Below, piece by piece: positions 35,837 to 43,773 of a stretch of DNA of 64,000 nucleotides. A model generated the notes under the pieces. That model was not told the DNA's origin. It searched no databases and saw only the letters and a program-made list of their open reading frames with translations. Position numbers and translations under genes: made by a program. How positions within the stretch are numbered: position 1 is the stretch's first letter; each line of letters starts with the position of its first letter. This DNA is from Sandaracinobacteroides sp039808025 (GTDB taxonomy: Bacteria > Pseudomonadota > Alphaproteobacteria > Sphingomonadales > Sphingomonadaceae): assembly GCA_039808025.1 (NCBI GenBank), contig JBDHSK010000004.1:223038-287037 (forward strand). Direction: 5' to 3'.

Positions 35837-36631
35837 ATGACACGACGCTTTGTTGATCTTTCCGTTCCCATCCAGAACGATATCGAATCCGACCCGCCGG
35901 GTGCGACTCCGCGCGTCCACTATATCCGTCACGAAGACAGCTGGCAGGATCTTGCCCGCTCGTTTCCCGGCCTGCGGCAGGAGGATCTGCCCGAAGGACA
36001 GGGCTGGGCGGTCGAGGTGCTGCAGGTGTCGACCCACAACGGCACGCACATGGATGCGCCGTGGCATTACCACGCCACCCAGGACGCCAACCTGCCGGGC
36101 GGACCGCGGCCGTCGATGACGATCGACGAGATCCCGCTAGACTGGTGCTACCGGCCGGGGGTGAAACTCGATTTTCGCGACAAGCCCGACGGCTATGTCG
36201 TGACCGCTGCCGATGTCGAGGCGGAGCTGGCGCGCATCGGCCATCACTTGCAGCCCTACGACATCGTGCTGGTGAACACGGCAGCCGGCGCCCGTTACGG
36301 GCAGGAAGGCTATGTGGCGAGTGGTTGCGGAATGGGGCGCGAGGCGACGCTGTACCTGGCATCGCGGGGGGTGAAGATAATGGGGACCGACGGCTGGTCG
36401 TGGGATGCGCCGTTTGTTCATACCGCCAGACGGTGGCTGGAGAGTCACGACCCGTCGATCATCTGGGAAGGGCACAAGGCCGGGCGTGAGATCGGCTATT
36501 TCCAGATCGAGAAGCTGGGCAACCTCGAGAGCCTGCCGGCTGACGGGTTTGAAGTCTCGTGCTTTCCCATCAAGATTCACAAGGCAAGCGCCGGGTTCAT
36601 CCGCGCGGTGGCGATTTTCAATGATGCATGA
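35837..36631 (+). CDS. cyclase family metal-dependent hydrolase
   Basis: Member of the cyclase/kynurenine-formamidase-like family of metal-dependent hydrolases acting on amides or lactones. The 264 residues contain the signature STHNGTHMDAPWHYHA (about residues 72-87), whose His and Asp residues bind metal, plus TGDG-like GTDGWSWDAPF and the catalytic-type EGHKAGREIGYFQIEKL region. ATG 35837 gives MTRRFVDLSVPIQ, the usual family start. Its stop lies inside the start of the MFS gene. The real substrate is not determined; kynurenine genes are absent. Confidence 0.85.
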   Translation: MTRRFVDLSVPIQNDIESDPPGATPRVHYIRHEDSWQDLARSFPGLRQEDLPEGQGWAVEVLQVSTHNGTHMDAPWHYHATQDANLPGGPRPSMTIDEIPLDWCYRPGVKLDFRDKPDGYVVTAADVEAELARIGHHLQPYDIVLVNTAAGARYGQEGYVASGCGMGREATLYLASRGVKIMGTDGWSWDAPFVHTARRWLESHDPSIIWEGHKAGREIGYFQIEKLGNLESLPADGFEVSCFPIKIHKASAGFIRAVAIFNDA

Positions 36632-38012
36632 AGGCGTGACGCCAGCAGGCGATGGCGTTCCCGCCCCCGGGCCGGCGCTGACGGCCCATGTACAGGACGG
36701 GCCGGCGCTGACGGCCCATGTACAGGACGGGCCGGCGCTGACGGCCCATGAACAGGACGGGCCGGCGCTGGCGGGCGCAGAGATGGCAGGCCATGACGCC
36801 GCCGCCTCGCCCTCAGTGGGGGCCGAGTTACGCCACCATTGGCCAACCCTTGTGGGGGCGACGGTGGGGGTGGCCTTCGGTTCGGCGGCTCTGCCATTCT
36901 ATACGGCGGGTCTGTTCCTGATCTTTCTCGAGAAGGACCTTGGCTGGAGCCGCGCCGACCTGACGGCGATCGGCATGATCATCACGCTTGTGGTGGCCTG
37001 CACGGCGCCCTTTGCCGGTGCGCTGTTCGACAAGGTCGGGGTCAGGCGGCCGGCGCTGGTCGGCTATTTCGCGCTGGCCGGCGGCTTTCTCTATATGGGC
37101 TATCTTGCCCACGCACTGCTGCCTTATGCCATCGTGCAGATTTTCCTGGCGATTCTTGCCATCGGCACCAGCCCCATTGCCTTCACCCGCCCCGTCAATG
37201 TCGCCTTCGACCGGATGCGCGGGCTGGCGCTTGGAATCCTGATCGGCGGGATCGGGGTGATGGCGGCGGTGGCGCCGCCGGTCGTTGAGCGGCTTATTGC
37301 CGATTTCGGCTGGCGCGGCGCCTTCAAGGCAATGGCCGTGGCGGTGCTGGTGATGGGGCCGCTCGCCCTGATGCTGATGGGTTTGCGCCCGCCGGGCCAG
37401 CCGGCAGCGCGGGTGCGGCTTGATCCGCCGCCGCTTGCCGAGATCATGCGGGGGTGGCTGTTCTGGCGGCTGGTTGCCGCTTTCGTTCTGACAGCGCTCG
37501 CGGTGGCGGGGTTCGTCACCCATTTCGTCCCGATGCTGACCGACGAGGGCATGAGCATCGCGGAAGCCGCCGGAGTCGCCGGCTTGCTTGGGGTTGCGGT
37601 TCTGGCCGGGCGGCTGGGAGTAGGCTGGCTGATGGACCGCTTTTTTGCCCCCTATGTCGCAGCCGGGGTCATGCTGTTCGCGGCCGGGGGGCTGGCGCTG
37701 CTGGCCGTGGGGGGAATGCCGTTTGCCCGCCTTGGCGCCATTGCCATCGGCCTTGCCATGGGCGGCGAGGTAGACCTCATCGCCTACATGACGGCGCGCT
37801 ATTTCGGCATGCGCCACTATGGCCGCATGTACGGGCTGTTCTACGGCTCGTTCGTGATCGGCACCGGCACCAGCCCCTTCCTGATCGCCCTTATCCAGCG
37901 GGCAGCCGGCAACTATGTTCCGGCGCTGTGGATGTCGGTGACGTTGCTTGCCATCGTGGCGCTGCTGTTCGTGACGGCGCCGCGCTTCACCAAAGAGGAG
38001 ACACATGAATGA
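36621..38012 (+). CDS. MFS transporter with N-terminal repeat tract
   Basis: Twelve-helix major-facilitator permease, probably taking a carboxylate across the inner membrane (oxalate/formate-antiporter-like or monocarboxylate-porter-like by overall pattern). The 463 residues begin with a cytoplasmic extension made of three PALTAHVQDG decapeptide repeats encoded by a 30-bp tandem repeat. The first helix starts near residue 73. The MFS loop FDKVGVRRP is visible. The ATG overlaps the cyclase stop, and its own stop overlaps the cupin start by four bases, so the operon is tightly coupled. Substrate is inferred only from neighbours. Confidence 0.85.
   Translation: MMHEGVTPAGDGVPAPGPALTAHVQDGPALTAHVQDGPALTAHEQDGPALAGAEMAGHDAAASPSVGAELRHHWPTLVGATVGVAFGSAALPFYTAGLFLIFLEKDLGWSRADLTAIGMIITLVVACTAPFAGALFDKVGVRRPALVGYFALAGGFLYMGYLAHALLPYAIVQIFLAILAIGTSPIAFTRPVNVAFDRMRGLALGILIGGIGVMAAVAPPVVERLIADFGWRGAFKAMAVAVLVMGPLALMLMGLRPPGQPAARVRLDPPPLAEIMRGWLFWRLVAAFVLTALAVAGFVTHFVPMLTDEGMSIAEAAGVAGLLGVAVLAGRLGVGWLMDRFFAPYVAAGVMLFAAGGLALLAVGGMPFARLGAIAIGLAMGGEVDLIAYMTARYFGMRHYGRMYGLFYGSFVIGTGTSPFLIALIQRAAGNYVPALWMSVTLLAIVALLFVTAPRFTKEETHE
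36671..36770. repeat. 30-bp in-frame minisatellite in the MFS gene
   Basis: GCCGGCGCTGACGGCCCATG plus TACAGGACGG occurs at 36671-36700 and 36701-36730 exactly, at 36731-36760 with one change, and in part at 36761-36770. It encodes ten residues per unit, all within the cytoplasmic N-terminal tail before the first membrane helix. Confidence 0.9.
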
Positions 38013-38563
38013 CGCAACAGGCATCTGACCTGCCCGGCTGGCGGCGCATCGTCACCGGCCATGATGCCAAAGGCCTCTCGGTCGTGGTAAGTGACGGCCC
38101 GGCCACCAATCTGGCCGGCCCCGAGGCCGAGCCGTTTCTGGTGAATTTCTGGGCGACGGCGACCGACAGCAACCGCGACGACCCGGCCCGGGGCCGGATC
38201 CCGCTTGGCCCGGTGCCGGGGGGAACGACGTTCCGCTTCTTCCGGGTGCCGCCCGAGGCAAGCTTTGCCGGAGTAGACCCCGAGGAGCTGCGCAAGGGCA
38301 TTGCCGCCTATTATCGCGATGTCGGCGCCCCCCATGCCCACGACGCCAATGCGCGGCACCCCGGGTTTCATCGAACCCCCACCACCGATTACATCGTGCT
38401 TCTGGAAGGCGAGATCACCCTGATGCTCGACGAAGGGGACGTGGCGATGAAGCCGTTCGATGTGGTGATCCAGCGCGGCACCAACCACGCATGGGTGAAC
38501 CATGGCAGCACCACGGCGCTGCTGATGGCGGTGCTGGTGGACGACCCCGAGCTTCGCAGCTGA
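38009..38563 (+). CDS. cupin domain protein
   Basis: Small beta-barrel protein of 184 residues with a single cupin core, TTDYIVLLEGEITLMLDEGDVAMKPFDVVIQRGTNHAWVNHG, typical of metal-binding or sugar/acid-binding cupins. The first cupin motif has little of the usual G-x5-HxH histidine pattern, so a catalytic metal site is doubtful. It starts in the last codons of the MFS gene (ATGA). It probably acts on the same compound as its neighbours; dioxygenase, isomerase and regulatory roles are all possible. Confidence 0.8.
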   Translation: MTQQASDLPGWRRIVTGHDAKGLSVVVSDGPATNLAGPEAEPFLVNFWATATDSNRDDPARGRIPLGPVPGGTTFRFFRVPPEASFAGVDPEELRKGIAAYYRDVGAPHAHDANARHPGFHRTPTTDYIVLLEGEITLMLDEGDVAMKPFDVVIQRGTNHAWVNHGSTTALLMAVLVDDPELRS

Positions 38564-38628
38564 AACGCGGCCAGCGAGCACAGACGGCCACAGACGGCCA
38601 GAGACCATCAGAACAGGACGACAGATCG

Positions 38629-39945
38629 ATGGCGATCAACGACACACACGACCCGAGCCTGCAGAGTTGGGTTGCCAGCGCCAACAGCCCGGATGGGGAT
38701 TTCCCCATCCAGAATCTGCCGCACGGGGTGTTCTCGACGGCCGATGGACCGGCGCGCGGCGGCATCGCCATCGGCGACCAGGTGCTCGACATGCAGGCCG
38801 CTGCTGGCGCCGGGCTGTTCGATTCCGCCGGCAAAGCCGTAGCCGGGGCGGCAGCCGCCGCCGGGGAAGCCGACCTGCGCCGCCTGATGGCGACGGACGC
38901 CGAGACACGCATGGCGCTGCGCCGACAGGTTCAGGCGCTGCTGCGCGTGGATTCCCCGCTGCGCCCGCAGGTCGCGCCATACCTGGTGCCTATGGCGCTT
39001 GTCAGGATGCACATGCCGGTCAGGCCCGGCGCTTTCACCGATTTCATGACCTCGGCCCCGCACATTGCTGCAGCCCGGCCGGCCCGGGCGCAAGGCACCC
39101 TGCCACCCTGTTTCCACACCCTGCCGATCGCCTACAACAGCCGGGCGTCGTCGGTGGTGGAATCGGGCCGTCCGGTCGAGCGGCCGCTGGGCCAGCATCA
39201 TGACGGCACCGCCGTGGTGTTCGCTCCGACGCGGGCCCTTGATTACGAGCTGGAGTTCGCCTGCCTGATCGCGGGCGGCAACCCGCTTGGCACGCCCATC
39301 ACCATGCAGCAGGCGCGCCAGCATATTTTCGGCTATTGCCTGCTGAACGACTGGTCGGCGCGCGACGTGCAGATGTGGGAGAGCGTGCTGGGGCCGTTCC
39401 AGGCCAAGGCGTTCCGCACCAGCATCTCGCCCTGGGTGGTCACGGCCGAGGCGCTGGCGCCGTTTCGCAAGCCGATGCCGGCCCGCCCCGCCGATGCGCC
39501 GCCGCTGCCGGAGCACCTCTTCGATGCCGGCAACCAGGCCGATGGCGGCCTCGCCATCCGCTTTGTCGCCCGTCTGCGCACGCCGCGCATGCAGGACGCC
39601 GCAGAGCCGGGGGCCGTTCTCACCGATACCGATTTCGACAGCAGCTCATGGAGTTTCGAGCAGATGATCGTTCATCATGCCATCGGTGGCTGCAACCTCG
39701 AACCCGGCGATATCCTGTCGTCGGGCACCCTGTCGGGAATCGATCTGTCCAGCGCCGCCTGCATGGCCGAGATCACCGGCGGGCGGGTGCCGGTGGCGGT
39801 GGGTCCGGCGGAACAGCGCCTGTGGCTGGAAGACGGCGACGAGCTGGCGATGACGGCGCGCGCCAGCCGCGAGGGGTATGTGGCGATCGGCTTCGGGGAA
39901 TGTGCCGGGCGGGTGTTGCCGGCACCGCACGTCCCGGCTGGCTGA
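38629..39945 (+). CDS. fahA: fumarylacetoacetase
   Basis: Hydrolyses the C-C bond of fumarylacetoacetate, or a similar beta-diketo acid, giving fumarate and acetoacetate. The 438 residues match full-length fumarylacetoacetase: an N-terminal SH3-like domain (SPDGDFPIQNLPHGVFS) and a C-terminal catalytic domain with RPARAQGTLPPCFHTLPIAY, DYELEFACLI (metal-binding acids), LLNDWSARDVQMWE and VHHAIGGCNLEPGDILSSGTLSG. ATG 38629 gives the family N-terminus. No homogentisate dioxygenase or maleylacetoacetate isomerase is present, so the usual tyrosine pathway is not shown. It ends the operon that begins at 33540. Confidence 0.93.
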   Translation: MAINDTHDPSLQSWVASANSPDGDFPIQNLPHGVFSTADGPARGGIAIGDQVLDMQAAAGAGLFDSAGKAVAGAAAAAGEADLRRLMATDAETRMALRRQVQALLRVDSPLRPQVAPYLVPMALVRMHMPVRPGAFTDFMTSAPHIAAARPARAQGTLPPCFHTLPIAYNSRASSVVESGRPVERPLGQHHDGTAVVFAPTRALDYELEFACLIAGGNPLGTPITMQQARQHIFGYCLLNDWSARDVQMWESVLGPFQAKAFRTSISPWVVTAEALAPFRKPMPARPADAPPLPEHLFDAGNQADGGLAIRFVARLRTPRMQDAAEPGAVLTDTDFDSSSWSFEQMIVHHAIGGCNLEPGDILSSGTLSGIDLSSAACMAEITGGRVPVAVGPAEQRLWLEDGDELAMTARASREGYVAIGFGECAGRVLPAPHVPAG

Positions 39946-39970
39946 TCAAGCGCTGGTCCGACGTTCCGGC

Positions 39971-40666
39971 TCAGGCCTTGTCTTCGGGCAGCGACTGCCA
40001 CGACCGGCCCAGAGCCTCGAACCCGGCGGCAGCAAACGCGACAGTATCGCCGATTGCCGCCGTCATCACCTGCGGGTCGGCGCTCTTGCGTCCCAGCCAC
40101 ACCGGAACCATCGCCATATGGGCCACGGCCATGCCCAGCAGATAGTCGATCCGCCGCCTCGACAGGCCGGGAAGCAGCGGGGCGAGGGCGGCGATATACT
40201 GCCGCCGCACCGGGCCCACGGCGGTATCGAACATTTCGGTGGCAGCGTCGCGGGCGCTCACCTGCACATAGGCAAGAATGAGGGCGTAATCATAGCCGCG
40301 TGGCGTCGTGGCGATTTCGAGGTGCGGGGCGATGTAATGATGCAGCAGCAGGCGCAACCGCTCAGGGCCGGTCAGGTTGTCGGGCACCGTTTGCAGCCGC
40401 CGCATCCGTTCGGCCTGCACCGGCCCGAGGAACTGCCCGATCACTTCCTGATACAGCTGTTCTTTCGAGCCGAAATGATAGTGAACAGTCGCCGGGTTGA
40501 CCCCGGCTTCACGCTGGATGGCCCGCAGGCTGGTGCCACGGAAATCATGTTCGGCGAAATGGCGGGCGGCAATGCGTAGCACCAGATCGCGGGTGGCCTC
40601 GGGGGCCTCTGCGGCCGAGAGGTCCTGCGGGATGTTGCTGGTCCAGGGGAACGGGTCTGATGCCAT
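39971..40666 (-). CDS. TetR/AcrR family transcriptional regulator
   Basis: The 231-residue protein has an N-terminal TetR helix-turn-helix (about residues 22-70: LVLRIAARHFAEHDFRGTSLRAIQREAGVNPATVHYHFGSKEQL) and a helical ligand-binding C-terminal domain. ATG 40666 is preferred over a longer frame reaching 40777. It lies 126 bases downstream of the MFS gene on the same strand and convergent to fahA. Candidate operators are the palindrome at 42377 or the one at 33475, but neither link can be shown from sequence. Confidence 0.9.
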   Translation of the reverse strand: MASDPFPWTSNIPQDLSAAEAPEATRDLVLRIAARHFAEHDFRGTSLRAIQREAGVNPATVHYHFGSKEQLYQEVIGQFLGPVQAERMRRLQTVPDNLTGPERLRLLLHHYIAPHLEIATTPRGYDYALILAYVQVSARDAATEMFDTAVGPVRRQYIAALAPLLPGLSRRRIDYLLGMAVAHMAMVPVWLGRKSADPQVMTAAIGDTVAFAAAGFEALGRSWQSLPEDKA

Positions 40667-40792
40667 GGGGTCGGGCTTGACAGTCAATCTTGGCGCAATC
40701 TTGATCCGCAAGGGGCAATCCCGATGCGGGAAGCCCAAACTTAGCACAGCCGCCCGCCATTGCCACCGGCAATCCATGAGAGAACTCCATGA

Positions 40793-42295
40793 TCAGGCGT
40801 GGGATTCCTGTGATTCGTGATAGCGGTGGCGGAACGCCGCCTTGAGGCTGAAGGCCGCCAGCAGATAGTGAAATGCCCCCCACAGACCGATCCCGAAAGC
40901 GATCAGACTGCCTTGCCGGGTCGCCAGTGTCACGGAGCTGCGGCACAGGGTATCGATGCCCGGCTGCCCGGCTGGCGCCACCCCGCCGGGGCAGGTGAGC
41001 TGAAAGCCGGCGGCATCGGCAGCGGGAACCCCGGCCAGCGCCGACAGCAGATGCGGCGCCTGCGGATGGGCGAAGTGATAGGCGGCCAGATGGTCGATCA
41101 GCCAGCCGGTGAGCGGCGGCCCGCCGCCCATGGCGACGAGGTTCAAAACGAAGAACAGCACCGCCGTTGCGGTGGCGCGGTTGGCAACCGGCACCAGGTT
41201 CTGCACGACGCCATAGGTCGGGCCCATGTAGAGGTTGGAGAGGGCGCCGGGAAAGATCAGCCAGAAGGCCGCCCATTGCCAGGTGGGCGCCGTGTAGATG
41301 CCTAGCACGAACGGATAGGCGAGCGTGATGCCGATGGCCGGCACCAGCCCGTACCAGGCCGCAGAGCCGGTGCGGGCGAGACGGTCGGTGATGTAGCCAC
41401 CCAGAAACACCCCGACGGCCTGGCTGGAGGCGCCGATCAGGCCGGTGATCAGCCCCACTTCCGCGTAGTTCAGTCCGAAGGCGCGCGTCCAGTAGGGCTG
41501 GGCGAACTGGCCGCCACCATATGCTGCAAACGACACCAGCGTGATACCAAGCATCATGTTGAGAAGCGGCCACTGGCCGACCATCATGCGGAATACCCGG
41601 CCGATCTCGCGCAGCTCGCCGCTGAACGACATGCGCTTTGGCGCCGGCCTTTCGTCTTCGCCGGGGGCGTCGGTGCCATCGGTTCCGCCGCGCACCGGCT
41701 CTTCGATGAGCAGATAGATGGCAAGCGCCACGAGAATGCCGGGCAGACCGACGGCGATGAAGGCGACCCGCCACGAGAAGGTCTGGGCCAGCCAGCCGCC
41801 CGCCACGGCGCCGATCATCACTCCGGCCGGAACCCCCAGCGAATAGATCGACAACGCCGAGGCGCGCTTGTCGGGCTCGAAATAGTCGCTGAGAAGCGAG
41901 TGGGCGGGAGGTGACAGGCCGGCCTCACCCACCCCCACCCCGAACCGCGAGGCCGCGAGCATGGCATAGCTGCTGGCCATGCCGCATAGCGCCGTGAAGC
42001 CCGACCAGATGACGATGGCTGCCGACATGATCTTCACGCGCGAGAAGCGTTCGGCGAAGCGGGCGATGGGGATGCCGAGCAGGGTATAGAGCAGGGCGAA
42101 ATACAGCCCGCCAAGCAGGCCGAGCTGGGTGTCGGTGATCTTGAGATCGTCCTTGATGGCCTGGGCGATCGCCGAGATGATGGTCCGGTCGATGAAATTG
42201 ACCGTGTAGGCAAGAAACAGCAGCATCAGCACCAGGCGCCGGTAGCCCGGATCATAGGACCCATCGGGCGCCCTTTTGCCTTTCAGTCGTCCCAT
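40793..42295 (-). CDS. MFS transporter, spinster-like
   Basis: Major-facilitator permease of 500 residues with twelve helices, the family loop ARFAERFSRVKIMSAAI and EAGLSPPAHSLLSDYF, and an extra loop of about 40 residues near the C-terminus (HPQAPHLLSALAG...). ATG 42295 follows a GGGAGGGA site. Such carriers often accompany TonB receptors in sphingomonad degradation clusters. It is transcribed divergently from the oxidised-PVA-hydrolase gene, so uptake of breakdown products is a reasonable guess. Confidence 0.88.
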   Translation of the reverse strand: MGRLKGKRAPDGSYDPGYRRLVLMLLFLAYTVNFIDRTIISAIAQAIKDDLKITDTQLGLLGGLYFALLYTLLGIPIARFAERFSRVKIMSAAIVIWSGFTALCGMASSYAMLAASRFGVGVGEAGLSPPAHSLLSDYFEPDKRASALSIYSLGVPAGVMIGAVAGGWLAQTFSWRVAFIAVGLPGILVALAIYLLIEEPVRGGTDGTDAPGEDERPAPKRMSFSGELREIGRVFRMMVGQWPLLNMMLGITLVSFAAYGGGQFAQPYWTRAFGLNYAEVGLITGLIGASSQAVGVFLGGYITDRLARTGSAAWYGLVPAIGITLAYPFVLGIYTAPTWQWAAFWLIFPGALSNLYMGPTYGVVQNLVPVANRATATAVLFFVLNLVAMGGGPPLTGWLIDHLAAYHFAHPQAPHLLSALAGVPAADAAGFQLTCPGGVAPAGQPGIDTLCRSSVTLATRQGSLIAFGIGLWGAFHYLLAAFSLKAAFRHRYHESQESHA

Positions 42296-42672
42296 ACCCG
42301 TCCCTCCCGCTTTTCCGGAATATCGCAAGTGCGGTGCCGCACTCTCCCGTTGGCGGCACCTGTGATGATTCAGAAACATGGTATACAATGGCACAAAAAA
42401 GGAAAGCAAAAAATGTCCCGGGGTGCATGTCGGCGCACCGGTGGTGGCAGCCGCGGCAGTCACCAGGCGATAACGGCAGGTTTTTCCAGTGGATTGGCAG
42501 GAATTTACCAGTCTTATTCCAGATGGCGGCGACGGCGCTATCCGGCCAGTTGCGGGCTGCCTCATCGGGGCCTTCGCGGGCGAAACCGGCGCCGTTCGCT
42601 GGGTGAAAAAACAGGGCTGGACATTATTCAGATAACAGGTATGCTGAGTTTCAGGAAGCCTGGGAGGGTTTG
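42296..42672. other. divergent regulatory gap between the MFS and PVA-hydrolase-like genes
   Basis: No gene seen. It contains an AT-richer core (about 42360-42415) with the operator-like palindrome CATGGTATACAATG at 42377-42390, and a ribosome-binding site GGGAGG just before 42673. Promoters for both divergent genes should lie here. Confidence 0.5.
42377..42390. promoter_or_regulatory. operator-like palindrome in the divergent gap
   Basis: CATGGTATACAATG is a 14-base palindrome centred on GTATAC with one mismatched pair. GTATAC-centred sites are common for GntR- and TetR-family repressors. It is about 285 bases upstream of the hydrolase ATG and about 80 upstream of the MFS ATG. Confidence 0.35.
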
Positions 42673-43773
42673 ATGCAAGCAGGAGCAGTTCGGCGTCAGT
42701 GGCGCCGCATGGCGGGTATGAAGGCGGTGTCGGCGGCCATTGCCGCAGTGGCGCTGGTGACGGCGGGGGCGGCATCGGCTGCTGCGGCGGCCGACTGGGC
42801 CTGCCCCGACGGGTTTACGCCGCGCGAGGGGCTGAACAGCAATTTCCCGACGGCCGATGGCCAGAAACGCTCGTTCGTGGTGATTCTGCCCCCGAAGTCG
42901 GACACCCCGGCCCCGGTGTGGGTGCCACTGACCGGCACCGTCGAGGCCACCAACTGGAACCTGTATGTGCCGCGCAGTGGCAGCAACTGGAAGCTTGCCC
43001 ATGCCGGTTTCATGGTGATTGCCCCGGTGCGCGCCTGCACCGACCAGAACCCCGATCTGGCTGCCGGCCCCTGCAATGGCCCCGGACATGGCGGCTGGAA
43101 CTGGAACCCGTGGAATGACGGCCGCGCCGCCGATGCCTCGGGCGACCGCTGGAAAACCGATGAGGGCCCCGATTCGCGATTCCTGAAGGCGATGGTGCAG
43201 TGTGTCGGCACCAAATGGAAGCTCGACCCCGCCCGCCTGTTCATTGGCGGGATTTCCGCTGGCGGCACCATGACCAATCGCGCCTTGTTGTTCGGCTCAG
43301 ATTTCTGGGCCGGCGGCCTGCCGATTTCCGGGGAATGGTATGTGACGAAGGACGATGGCACGCCTCTGGCGTTCGATGCCGCGCGTCAGGCGGTCATCGA
43401 TCAGCCGCAGAAGATCTTCCAGGGACGGGTCGGGCCGCTGCCGCTTCCAGCCCGCCTTGGTTCGATGGTGGTGATGACGGTGTGGGGTGGCGACAAGGAC
43501 CTGTGGAACTGCGGCCCGGTGCTGTGCGCGGATTATCGCCCCAGCACCCAGGCGGCCTCCAATTATTTCAGTGCCCAGCCCAATGTCGTGCACATTGCCT
43601 GCACGGCCAGCCATGGCCACATGTGGCCGCAGGTGAACACCGATGCCTTCAACCGCTGGGCGCTTCAGACTCTGGCCTCGCACCCCAAGGGAACGCCCGC
43701 CTCGGCGTTCAGGCTGACGCCGCCGCCTGAAGGCTATTCGTGCAAGGTCGGCCGCTTCACGGATCACTACTGA
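42673..43773 (+). CDS. oph: oxidised polyvinyl alcohol hydrolase-like secreted alpha/beta hydrolase
   Basis: Exported serine hydrolase that in PVA-degrading sphingomonads cuts the beta-diketone groups of oxidised polyvinyl alcohol. The 366 residues have a signal peptide (to about SAAAAA), nucleophile Ser195 in GISAG, acid candidates Asp274/Asp276 in VWGGDKDLWNC, and histidine candidates His314/His316 in ASHGHMWPQ. The segments NGPGHGGWNWNPWNDGRAAD, KTDEGPDSRF and FWAGGLPISGEWYVT closely resemble the Sphingopyxis enzyme as I remember it. The adjoining PQQ dehydrogenase strengthens the call. The alternative is another PHB-depolymerase-like esterase. Its stop shares a base with the next start (TGATG). 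Confidence 0.82.
   Translation: MQAGAVRRQWRRMAGMKAVSAAIAAVALVTAGAASAAAAADWACPDGFTPREGLNSNFPTADGQKRSFVVILPPKSDTPAPVWVPLTGTVEATNWNLYVPRSGSNWKLAHAGFMVIAPVRACTDQNPDLAAGPCNGPGHGGWNWNPWNDGRAADASGDRWKTDEGPDSRFLKAMVQCVGTKWKLDPARLFIGGISAGGTMTNRALLFGSDFWAGGLPISGEWYVTKDDGTPLAFDAARQAVIDQPQKIFQGRVGPLPLPARLGSMVVMTVWGGDKDLWNCGPVLCADYRPSTQAASNYFSAQPNVVHIACTASHGHMWPQVNTDAFNRWALQTLASHPKGTPASAFRLTPPPEGYSCKVGRFTDHY

Noticed and set aside
36671..36770. Second 30-bp repeat considered as CRISPR or iteron array
   Set aside because: There are no spacers, and it encodes a decapeptide repeat in an MFS gene.
38581..38602. CAGACGGCCA duplicated just before the fumarylacetoacetase gene
   Set aside because: Two ten-base copies only; too short to interpret.
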